Shown in pieces: positions 35,701 through 43,593 of a DNA stretch of 64,000 bases. The stretch covers positions 372,001 to 436,000 of the forward strand of contig NZ_JAAOIZ010000001.1 in NCBI RefSeq assembly GCF_013184525.1, written 5' to 3'. This DNA comes from Chryseobacterium sp. LAM-KRS1. Lineage in GTDB: Bacteria; Bacteroidota; Bacteroidia; Flavobacteriales; Weeksellaceae. A model generated the notes under the pieces. That model was not told the origin of the DNA, did not search any database, and saw only the letters and a list, made by a program, of their open reading frames with translations. Position 1 is the stretch's first letter; each line of letters starts with the position of its first letter. Both the position numbers and the translations under genes were made by a program.

Positions 35701-36588
35701 TTAATTAAGTTTCATTAGTTTTTCAGGAAGAGCAGGAAGCTTTGTTTGTGGATTTATTTCATCGTTGTTCCAGAAACTTATCACGCAGCTTATATTTTGA
35801 TCTCGTATATTTTCTGCGATATAGTAGATTGTTAAAGACTTTCCGCCGGACATTTTTGTAAGAACAGAAGTTAGGCCCGTAAAGTCATACACTATTTTTT
35901 TTGCTTTTGTGGGTACATCCAGAAAATTAATATCAATCATTTCTTCGGATGTAATTTTTCCTCCTCCTTTAGATTTTGTTACATTCAATTGGTTTTCAAC
36001 AGCTTCTTTTGCATCCTGTAATGTTCTGTGAACAGACCAGTTCATCTCACCTGCATATGGGCATTGAACTGTATTGAGGAAGGTCCAGTAACAATTACTG
36101 CCAAGTTCTATTTTTCTTCCGGCAAAATTAATTGAACTGATATTCATAGAAACAAAATTCTCCTCCGGAATTCTATTCTCAATAATTGCATTAACGAGCT
36201 TTTCTTCAGTATCTTGATCTGTTTTTCCGTTTTTTATAAACCATACTACAGTGATTGTCTTATTCGGATTTTCAACGAAATAATAATTATTTGTTTGAAA
36301 GCTGTTTCCTGAAATTTTTTGTTGTTTGGTTAGAAAGAAGTTTTTACTATTGATTTTCTCATCTCTTGTTTTTAGTTCAGAATCTGAAATTTTATGTTTT
36401 TTTAAAACCTTTGAAAGCCCTTTTTCATCAAAAGAATTATTGAAAACCTCACTTGTAACACTATATCCATCTATATTGTACCAGATTTTGCCATTATTAT
36501 TCAACGCGGAAAGTCTTGTGAGGATATTATTTTCCTGAGAAAAGCACATTGAACAGAAGAAAATGGTTAAGATTTTAAAGATCTTCAT
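35701..36588 (-). CDS. Secreted protein of unknown function
   Basis: The protein is 295 residues from the ATG before KIFKILTIFFCS; a longer in-frame start exists but only this one puts the signal peptide (ending CFSQ) at the N-terminus. The body is basic and polar, with a YNIDGYSV stretch, FTKQQKISGN-like region and several tyrosines; two cysteines in NCYWTFLNTVQCPY could form a disulfide. I recognise no family. Its ATG follows the stop of the upstream lipoprotein gene by four bases, so the two are probably cotranscribed. Confidence 0.75.
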   Translation of the reverse strand: MKIFKILTIFFCSMCFSQENNILTRLSALNNNGKIWYNIDGYSVTSEVFNNSFDEKGLSKVLKKHKISDSELKTRDEKINSKNFFLTKQQKISGNSFQTNNYYFVENPNKTITVVWFIKNGKTDQDTEEKLVNAIIENRIPEENFVSMNISSINFAGRKIELGSNCYWTFLNTVQCPYAGEMNWSVHRTLQDAKEAVENQLNVTKSKGGGKITSEEMIDINFLDVPTKAKKIVYDFTGLTSVLTKMSGGKSLTIYYIAENIRDQNISCVISFWNNDEINPQTKLPALPEKLMKLN

Positions 36589-36592
36589 GTCC

Positions 36593-36970
36593 TTATTTAT
36601 TAATGGTAAATGTATATGTGGGAACATTATCTTTGGATCCCTTTTTCCAATTTTCTGCAAGTTGAGGATCATTTAATTCCACACCATCTACTGGTGATAT
36701 GTCGAACTTTGAAAACCATTTTTGAGGATTGGTACCGTCTTTTTTGAAATAAGTCTGCCTCACAATAATACTGTCATGAGGTTTTACCGTAAAAGAATTA
36801 GAGACTTCCTGTGCTCCAAAACTTTGCGACATTTTGATAACACTAGAGGTAAAGCTAACGGGCTTGTCTGAAGTGTTTTTCACAATAAAAGCTGTCATAG
36901 GACTTCCGGACATGGGTAAACAAGCTGCGAACAGACTGAAAACAAGAAAAGTATACATTAATTTTTTCAT
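36593..36970 (-). CDS. Small lipoprotein of unknown function
   Basis: The 125-residue precursor has a lipoprotein signal (lipobox LFAAC, Cys17). The mature part is a single small domain with an Ig-like pattern (FIVKNTSDKPVSF, FTVKPHDSIIVRQTYF) and ends in YTFTINK. No named family is recognisable. It is the first gene of a two-gene unit with the secreted protein gene that follows, so they may act together in the periplasm or on the surface. Confidence 0.75.
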   Translation of the reverse strand: MKKLMYTFLVFSLFAACLPMSGSPMTAFIVKNTSDKPVSFTSSVIKMSQSFGAQEVSNSFTVKPHDSIIVRQTYFKKDGTNPQKWFSKFDISPVDGVELNDPQLAENWKKGSKDNVPTYTFTINK

Positions 36971-37062
36971 GGTTGTTTATTTTTGTGTTTGTTGATTTAC
37001 TTCGCTGATTGTATTTTATATACGGAATTGAAGTTATGAAAAAATTGTTATGTTTACAGAAT

Positions 37063-37156
37063 TCCTGACTATTATATCTTAAAAAAGAAGAATTACATGA
37101 TTTGCAATGCACTTTAATACGAAAGGCTGCTCAAATTCTAAAACAGCCTTTTTATT
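37063..37156 (+). ncRNA. Possible small RNA with orphan terminator
   Basis: TTG (37028-37030), an 18-nt spacer and TATGTTTA (37049-37056) resemble a promoter, and about 60 nt after the predicted start a hairpin (AAAGGCTG 37122-37129 with CAGCCTTT 37144-37151) with a T run would end a + transcript of about 90 nt. No + strand gene is near, and both neighbours are on the minus strand. Only two tiny frames are present. The hairpin could instead be a weak minus-strand terminator of the DUF4197 gene. Confidence 0.3.
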
Positions 37157-37204
37157 TTGTATCTAGATGTTATAAATTGAGTTTTTTCAACTATTCATAA
37201 TTGA

Positions 37205-38020
37205 TTATTTACCGTCCTGAGCTCCAAAAACTTTTTGTAAAATACTGGTAGTTCTCATGGCTGGAGTATTTCTGATCCCGTTTTCTTTATCTGCAACCAT
37301 TTTGAAAACGCCATTAATTGTTTCTGTAGTCACATATTCATTCAAATCAGTAGTTACAGATTGCCCTGTAAAAGTATTGTACTTTGAAATAAGGCTTTTC
37401 CAAAGGGTGTCAGCTCCCACTTTTCCCAATGAAGCCTGTACTTTTGGCTGGAACGCTGTAAAGAGCTGGTTCTGGGTTTTAGTTTGCAGATAATTAGTCG
37501 CCGCATGATTTGAGCCCAATAAAATATTTTTGGCATCAGTAATTGTCATTGATGTAATGGCATTGGTGAAAATAGGAGCAGCTTCTGTTACGGCATCTTC
37601 AGCAGCTCTGTTTAATAATTTCACTCCCTCATCAGCGAGTTTTCCCATTCCCAAAGAACGCAAGGTCGTGTCTACCTTTCTTAGTTTTTCGGGCATTAAA
37701 ATTTTTACGGCTTCATTTTTGAAAAAACCATCAGTTAAAGCAAGCTTCTTCACACCATCATTCACTCCCATACTTAAGGCTTCCTTTAATCCGGACGAAA
37801 TTTGGGTAGAAGTAAGATTATTCAGATTAACTGAAGAGGTTCTGTTGGGTGATGGAGTTGTGGTTACAGTTGTTCCTGTAGAAGTGTTCTTTATTTTTCC
37901 TGTATTGTTAAGGTCAACCCCTGTTTTTTCCTTAACTGTAGATTTTATGATATCTAAAAGTTGTGCTTGTGCTGAAAATGAAAACACCAGACTTACCGCT
38001 AAAAAAATTGTTTTTCTCAT
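37205..38020 (-). CDS. DUF4197 family secreted protein
   Basis: The protein is 271 residues from the ATG before RKTIFLA; a longer in-frame start lies across the promoter. It has a signal peptide (ending SAQAQ), a low-complexity threonine and serine stretch, then the DUF4197 domain (about residues 60-271; ISSGLKEALSMGVNDGVKKL, MPEKLRKVD, AAEDAVTEAAPIF). Members are small helical periplasmic proteins of unknown function found across Gram-negative bacteria. It stands alone with its own promoter. Confidence 0.9.
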   Translation of the reverse strand: MRKTIFLAVSLVFSFSAQAQLLDIIKSTVKEKTGVDLNNTGKIKNTSTGTTVTTTPSPNRTSSVNLNNLTSTQISSGLKEALSMGVNDGVKKLALTDGFFKNEAVKILMPEKLRKVDTTLRSLGMGKLADEGVKLLNRAAEDAVTEAAPIFTNAITSMTITDAKNILLGSNHAATNYLQTKTQNQLFTAFQPKVQASLGKVGADTLWKSLISKYNTFTGQSVTTDLNEYVTTETINGVFKMVADKENGIRNTPAMRTTSILQKVFGAQDGK

Positions 38021-38032
38021 TGTATATTTTTG

Positions 38033-38040
38033 CAAAATTA
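38033..38040 (-). promoter_or_regulatory. Candidate DUF4197 promoter -7 element
   Basis: TAATTTTG on the minus strand fits TAnnTTTG, 13 nt before the ATG at 38020. Confidence 0.45.
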
Positions 38041-38127
38041 GATCTTTTATATCATAATAGGTTAAATAATTCACTGACTTTTTTCAGAAATTAATTATAT
38101 TCGCTTAAATCTAAATTACACAAAATA

Positions 38128-40392
38128 ATGCGTTTATTATTGGTCTTTTCCCTTATGATTTCCAATCTGTTTTTTTCGCAAACTAAACCAAGTTTAATTC
38201 CTTACCCGCAAAGTTTAACGATTCAGGAAGGTAAATTTGTGATCCCCAAAACATTGATACTGAATGATAAACTTCCAAAAGAGGAAACGGAATATTTCAA
38301 AAAGCATCTTGGTGCTCGCGTTACATTTCAATCCTCAGGAAGTACGGAAAAAGTTCATATAATGCATATGCTGATTCCACAACCCAAAATGCCGATTGAC
38401 CCGCAGGGTGATAAAGAAAGATATTCTATTGATATTTCTCCCAAAAGGATTTTTATAAGTTCTTACACTAATCAAGGTTATTTTCTTGCTGTTCAAACCT
38501 TGATCCAGTTGTTTGATGAGTATCAGGAAAAAGGAGAGATTCCCGCTATGGAAATTAAAGATAATCCAAAATTTGCATGGAGAGGAATGCATCTGGATGT
38601 TTGCCGTCATTTCTTTACGGTAGATGAAGTAAAGCAGTATATTGATTATCTGGCCATGTATAAGCTAAATACCTTTCATTGGCATTTAACCGATGATCAG
38701 GGATGGAGAATTGAAATCAAGAAATATCCGAAGCTGACTGAAATTGGCTCCAGGAGAAAAGAATCTATGATTGGAGCCTATGTAGATAATACCTTTGACG
38801 GAAAACCATATGGCCCTTATTTTTATACTCAGGAACAGATTAAGGATGTGGTTAAGTATGCAGAACAGCGTCATATCACAATTGTACCTGAAATTGAAAT
38901 GCCCGGACATGCTTTAGCAGCACTTTCGGCCTATCCTGAGTTGGCGTGTACGAAAGGACCTTTTGAACCTGCCACAAAGTGGGGCGTCTTTGATGATGTT
39001 TTTTGTCCTAAAAAAGAAACATTTACATTTTTAGAAAATGTCCTGGATGAGGTGATAAAGTTATTTCCTTCTCAGTATATCCATATTGGTGGGGATGAAT
39101 GTCCTAAGACACGATGGAAAGAGTGCCCGCATTGTCAGGAGCTGATCAAAAAGAACAATCTGAAAGATGAGCATGGATTACAAAGCTATTTTATCCAGAC
39201 TATAGAAAAATATGTAAATAGCAAAGGGCGGAAAATAATCGGATGGGATGAGATTCTGGAAGGAGGTCTGGCACCAAACGCTGCGGTAATGAGCTGGACA
39301 GGTGTCAATGGAGGAATTGAAGCTGCAAAATCAAAACATTTTGCTGTAATGACTCCCGGAGCTTTCTGTTATTTTGACCATTATCAGGGGGATCCCCAGT
39401 CCGAACCTAATGCTTTTGGAGGATTTACTCCTTTAGATAAAGTATATTCTTACGATCCGGTTCCTTCAGAGCTTACTGCTGAGGAAGCTAAATATATTTT
39501 AGGTGTTCAGGCTAACTTATGGACCGAATATATATTGGATTTTAAGCATGTCCAGTATATGATTTTTCCAAGAATAATGGCACTTTCAGAAGTAGCATGG
39601 GGAACTTCTGATCCTAAGAATTATAAAGAATTTGAAAACAGGGTTATCCGGCAGTTTAAGGTTTTAGATAAAATGAAGATTAACTATGCGAAAAGCATTT
39701 ATAATATTTCAGGAAAAGTAACACCTTCTGCCAAAGGTGTTGCATATGAATTATCAACTTCTCAAAATTCCCAGGGAATAAAATATACAACCGATGGTAC
39801 AGATCCAACAGTAAATTCACCATTTTATAAGGAGCCTATCCCTGTTTCAAGAGCTATGACCATAAAGTCTGCCTATTTCGAAGATGGACAGATAAAAAGT
39901 GCGGTTTCTTCCCAATCATTTATTCCTTCCAAAACAACGGGAAAGAAGATCACTCTGGAACAACAGCCCAGCGAAAATTATTCTTTTGGCGGAGCGTTTA
40001 CTTTGGTGGACGGAATTTTGGGTAATCAAAAACAGCTGGGAAAAACATGGTTAGGCTTTCAGGGAAAAGATGTTGTAGCAGTTATTGACTTAGGAGTAAA
40101 AACTCAGTTTTCAGAAGTTTATTTTAATACCCTTGAAAATAAAGGAAGCTGGATTCATTTAGCCAAAGGAGCACAGGTCTTTGTTTCTGATGATAATGTA
40201 AATTTTAAAATGATCAAAGAAATTGGAAAAGATGAAATTCAGAATGTAAAAGGAAAAGTAAAACTCAATGTTGGTAATCAGAACGCGGCATATATTAAAG
40301 TTAAAATTGAAAATGCAGGAATTATTCCTGCCGGAAATCCGGGAGCTGATTCTAAAGCCTGGCTTTTTGTAGATGAGATTGGGATGAATTAA
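38128..40392 (+). CDS. GH20 beta-N-acetylhexosaminidase
   Basis: GH20 enzymes remove terminal N-acetylglucosamine or N-acetylgalactosamine from glycans, using the substrate's acetamido group as nucleophile. The 754-residue protein has a signal peptide (about 1-17), the GH20b alpha/beta domain (about 25-130), and the catalytic barrel (about 135-480) with HWHLTDDQGWR, MPGHA and the HIGGDE motif carrying the catalytic Asp323-Glu324 pair. Two beta domains follow (a chitobiase C-terminal-like one, then a discoidin-like one). No T9SS domain is present, so it is probably periplasmic. It begins the glycan-degradation stretch. Confidence 0.95.
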   Translation: MRLLLVFSLMISNLFFSQTKPSLIPYPQSLTIQEGKFVIPKTLILNDKLPKEETEYFKKHLGARVTFQSSGSTEKVHIMHMLIPQPKMPIDPQGDKERYSIDISPKRIFISSYTNQGYFLAVQTLIQLFDEYQEKGEIPAMEIKDNPKFAWRGMHLDVCRHFFTVDEVKQYIDYLAMYKLNTFHWHLTDDQGWRIEIKKYPKLTEIGSRRKESMIGAYVDNTFDGKPYGPYFYTQEQIKDVVKYAEQRHITIVPEIEMPGHALAALSAYPELACTKGPFEPATKWGVFDDVFCPKKETFTFLENVLDEVIKLFPSQYIHIGGDECPKTRWKECPHCQELIKKNNLKDEHGLQSYFIQTIEKYVNSKGRKIIGWDEILEGGLAPNAAVMSWTGVNGGIEAAKSKHFAVMTPGAFCYFDHYQGDPQSEPNAFGGFTPLDKVYSYDPVPSELTAEEAKYILGVQANLWTEYILDFKHVQYMIFPRIMALSEVAWGTSDPKNYKEFENRVIRQFKVLDKMKINYAKSIYNISGKVTPSAKGVAYELSTSQNSQGIKYTTDGTDPTVNSPFYKEPIPVSRAMTIKSAYFEDGQIKSAVSSQSFIPSKTTGKKITLEQQPSENYSFGGAFTLVDGILGNQKQLGKTWLGFQGKDVVAVIDLGVKTQFSEVYFNTLENKGSWIHLAKGAQVFVSDDNVNFKMIKEIGKDEIQNVKGKVKLNVGNQNAAYIKVKIENAGIIPAGNPGADSKAWLFVDEIGMN

Positions 40393-40475
40393 TCAATATC
40401 AGAAAGCATTAGGAGACCAGGGAGTAAGATCTATTGAAATTATATCATATTGGATTATAATAGTGAATGGATTAC

Positions 40476-41498
40476 TTACTTTCGTTTCCGTATCGACTTT
40501 TTCTCAGTTTCCAGAAATTGATACACCGGAAAGGCATCTCCCTGATTCGTCAAAGCAATAATACAGGTATTGTCGCTCAGGTCTCTCCAGATAATACTTC
40601 TGAATCCATTGATTCCACCGGTATGCATTGCGGTATCGTCAGAAATGTACCATCCGAATGCATAATCACTCGTTTTTCCATTTTTTAAAACGGGCAGTTC
40701 ATACATAATTTTTGTGTTTTCCTTATTCAGTAACTGATGCTTTCTTAAAGCCTGGTCGAATTTATATAGATCCCATGTCGTAGAATAGATCCCTCCATCC
40801 CCCAATGTTAAAAGAAAATAATCATCCGGTTTTTTATCTATATCATACGCTTTGGCAATATCGGAAGGCGGTACCGTTTGAGCATCAAAAACAAATGAAT
40901 TCTGCATATTCAAAGGAGCAAAAATTCTATTTTGAATAAAATTTTTATATGACTGTCCGGATACAGCCTCTATAATTTGTCCAAGTATGATATATCCACT
41001 ATTACAATATTCGAATTGACTGCCGGAAGGAAATGTTAATCCGGGTTGCTTTTTTAGAAAGGCCAGGACATCTTCATTGGTGATCCTGTTGTCTGAGATC
41101 AAAACATTCTCATAATCCTTTAATCCTGAAGTGTGGTTAAGCAATTGTCTGATACTGATATTTTGTGCATATTCCGGAAGGTCCATTAGATATTGGCTTG
41201 CTTTATCATCAAACGACAACTTGTGCTCCTGCTGTAAAAGCATAATCGCTGTTGCAGTAAAAGGTTTGGTTACAGACGCAATACAGAACGGCGTATCCTT
41301 GGTCATAAGTTTTTTGTCTTCAAAATTTTTATATCCCAATGCTGTATCACATATTATTTTTCCTTTTTCAACTATGAGAACGATACCATTAAATTTCCCT
41401 TTCTTGTAAAAATTTATAAGAATATCTTTTTCTGATTTTTTGTTGCAGGAAAATAAAATGAATAAAACACTACCTAAAATAACTGAAATTCTGATCAT
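40476..41498 (-). CDS. Serine hydrolase lipoprotein (beta-lactamase/class C family)
   Basis: The 340-residue precursor has a lipoprotein signal (FILFSC, Cys18) and a class C beta-lactamase-like domain with SVTK (Ser75, Lys78), YCN (tyrosine of the YxN motif) and HTGG (the KTG equivalent). Such proteins are esterases, D-aminopeptidases or penicillin-binding proteins; reading cannot tell. It is on the opposite strand to the surrounding glycosidase genes, so it is not in their operon. Confidence 0.9.
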   Translation of the reverse strand: MIRISVILGSVLFILFSCNKKSEKDILINFYKKGKFNGIVLIVEKGKIICDTALGYKNFEDKKLMTKDTPFCIASVTKPFTATAIMLLQQEHKLSFDDKASQYLMDLPEYAQNISIRQLLNHTSGLKDYENVLISDNRITNEDVLAFLKKQPGLTFPSGSQFEYCNSGYIILGQIIEAVSGQSYKNFIQNRIFAPLNMQNSFVFDAQTVPPSDIAKAYDIDKKPDDYFLLTLGDGGIYSTTWDLYKFDQALRKHQLLNKENTKIMYELPVLKNGKTSDYAFGWYISDDTAMHTGGINGFRSIIWRDLSDNTCIIALTNQGDAFPVYQFLETEKKSIRKRK

Positions 41499-41674
41499 GG
41501 TTGAAAAAGTTTAACATACAATAAGTCAGTAATGTAAATGAAAAGTTACAGGGGTGAATTTCCATCTTGCTGATATGAATTCCGAAATATTCCGATCAAT
41601 GATATGAAGATTGTTTTTAAGACTTTTTGTAATGAGGATTGCTAAACGCGATGAAATAGGATCTGTTGTTTTTT

Positions 41675-41682
41675 TACTTTTG
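41675..41682 (+). promoter_or_regulatory. Promoter -7 element of the glycosylasparaginase gene
   Basis: TACTTTTG fits TAnnTTTG; the start point near 41689 makes the upstream in-frame TTG at 41697 an unlikely start. Confidence 0.6.
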
Positions 41683-41726
41683 TACCAGCAGGAAAATTGC
41701 TAATTTGTAAGCCTAATAAACCTGAT

Positions 41727-42719
41727 ATGCAAAGCAGACGAAACTTTATCAAAAAGACAGCAGTTGCTTCTTTGGCTCTTGCCGTAAATCCGCTAGATCT
41801 AATGGCTGGTCCATTACCTGAAAGTCATAAAACCATAAACAAACCGATCGTCCTGTCAACCTGGAATTTTGGTTTAAAGGCCAATGAGGAAGCATGGACG
41901 ATTCTTGGCAAAAACGGAAGAGCGTTAGATGCTGTTGAAAAAGGAGTACGTTTGGTAGAGTTGGATCCCACGGAAAGAAGCGTGGGATATGGCGGACGCC
42001 CGGACAGAGATGGAAGAGTAACACTTGATGCCTGTATCATGGATGAAAACTACAACATCGGATCGGTTGCCTGTATTGAAAATATTAAAAATCCAATTTC
42101 TGTAGCCAGAGCCGTGATGGAAAAGACTCCACACGTTATGCTGGTAGGAGATGGTGCTTTTCAGTTTGCCCTGTCTCAGGGGTTTAAAAAAGAAAACCTA
42201 TTAACGCCAGAATCTGAAAAAGAATGGAAGGAATGGCTTAAAAACAGCAAGTACCAACCTATCGTAAATATTGAAAACCATGATACCATCGGAATGATTG
42301 CATTGGACGCTCAGGGAAATCTTTCCGGAGCTTGTACTACCAGCGGTATGGCCTTTAAAATGCACGGAAGGGTAGGAGATTCTCCCATTATCGGAGCCGG
42401 ATTATTCGTAGATAACGAAGTGGGTGCCGCTACAGCAACGGGACATGGTGAAGAAGTAATAAGAACTGTTGGAACTCACCTGGTTGTGGAACTGATGAGA
42501 CAAGGAAGAAATCCGCAGCAAGCCTGCAAAGAAGCGGTTGAAAGAATTGTAAAGATTGCACATAGAAGAAATAAAAATCTGAAAGATATTCAGGTAGGTT
42601 TTATTGCATTAAATAAAAACGGGGAATATGGATCTTATTGCATACAGGACGGGTTTAATTTTGCGGTACATGACCAAAAAGGAAACAGGCTGGAAACTCC
42701 TGAGTTTGCCTTGAAATAA
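41727..42719 (+). CDS. N(4)-(beta-N-acetylglucosaminyl)-L-asparaginase
   Basis: Glycosylasparaginase splits the bond between N-acetylglucosamine and asparagine, the last link of an N-glycan to its protein. The 330-residue precursor starts at the ATG before QSRRNFIKKT and has a Tat signal (SRRNFIK). As an N-terminal nucleophile hydrolase it would cleave itself between Asp186 and Thr187 in the motif NHDTIGMIALD, making Thr187 the catalytic residue. The GRVGDSPIIGAGLFVDN and TGHGEEVIR segments are typical and similar to the flavobacterial enzyme. It is followed after 47 bp by cutC, suggesting one transcript. Confidence 0.94.
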   Translation: MQSRRNFIKKTAVASLALAVNPLDLMAGPLPESHKTINKPIVLSTWNFGLKANEEAWTILGKNGRALDAVEKGVRLVELDPTERSVGYGGRPDRDGRVTLDACIMDENYNIGSVACIENIKNPISVARAVMEKTPHVMLVGDGAFQFALSQGFKKENLLTPESEKEWKEWLKNSKYQPIVNIENHDTIGMIALDAQGNLSGACTTSGMAFKMHGRVGDSPIIGAGLFVDNEVGAATATGHGEEVIRTVGTHLVVELMRQGRNPQQACKEAVERIVKIAHRRNKNLKDIQVGFIALNKNGEYGSYCIQDGFNFAVHDQKGNRLETPEFALK

Positions 42720-42766
42720 TAATCAGAAATCAGAAATTATTTTTACTAATTCCTAAAAAATTAAAA

Positions 42767-43429
42767 ATGTCAAAGATAGAAATAGCATGTTTTAATCCTC
42801 ATTCTGCCATCGTTGCTTTTGAAAATGGGGCAGACAGAATAGAATTATGTGATGGTTTAAGTGAAGGAGGAACTACACCAGATTTTGAAACGACTAAAAA
42901 ACTAAGAGAAAAGATAAACATTCCTGTTTTTGTCATGATCCGTCCCCGTGGAGGAAATTTCACTTATACAAATGAAGAATTTGAACAGATGAAAAGTGAG
43001 CTTACCCAGCTTAAATCTCTTAATGTCGACGGCTTTGTTTTCGGAATTTTAGATGAGAATGATGAGGTTAATATGGAACAAAATAAAACCCTGGTTGAAA
43101 TAGCATATCCGTTACCTTGCACTTTTCACCGTGCCTTTGACAGGGCAAAAGGTTTAGAAAGCTCATTGGAAAAAGTGATCAGCTGTGGTTTTAAAACGAT
43201 TCTTACTTCCGGACAGAAACCTAATGTTTCCGAGGGTAAAGAAAATCTGAAAAAATTGGTAGAGCTTTCAAATGGGAGAATAGAAATTCTTGTGGGTGGA
43301 GGACTAAGATCAATCAATATCCAGGATATCCGTGAATTTACAAACGCAGCCTATTTTCATTCTTCAGCTATTACGGATGGTGGGCAGTTTGCCGACGCAG
43401 ATGAGGTAATTGCTTTGAAGAATAAATAA
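42767..43429 (+). CDS. cutC: CutC family TIM-barrel protein
   Basis: The 220-residue protein matches CutC: start IEIACFNPHSAIVAFENGADR, then LCDGLSEGGTTPD, PVFVMIRPRGGNF, and the C-terminal GGGLRS phosphate-binding-like loop. The fold is a TIM barrel. CutC was named for copper tolerance in E. coli, but that role is weakly supported and no metal motif is visible here. It lies between glycosylasparaginase and beta-mannosidase, which suggests a part in glycoprotein or amino-sugar metabolism; this is inference. Confidence 0.93.
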   Translation: MSKIEIACFNPHSAIVAFENGADRIELCDGLSEGGTTPDFETTKKLREKINIPVFVMIRPRGGNFTYTNEEFEQMKSELTQLKSLNVDGFVFGILDENDEVNMEQNKTLVEIAYPLPCTFHRAFDRAKGLESSLEKVISCGFKTILTSGQKPNVSEGKENLKKLVELSNGRIEILVGGGLRSINIQDIREFTNAAYFHSSAITDGGQFADADEVIALKNK

Positions 43430-43593
43430 CAGAATCTGATACTGCCAACCACGGTTCCTGATAATGATCATTAAATTTTTAATATAAAGATTTAAAAACA
43501 ATTAACAATCTGCCATTTAACCAGGCCTGCCCATTCATTCTGATGAACTCCTTATAAAAGATGGAATTCTTAGAATTGTAAATAAACTCATCA

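Noticed and set aside
37530..38057. 175-codon frame antisense to the DUF4197 gene
   Set aside because: Opposite a coding gene with a clear signal peptide and family match; no independent support.
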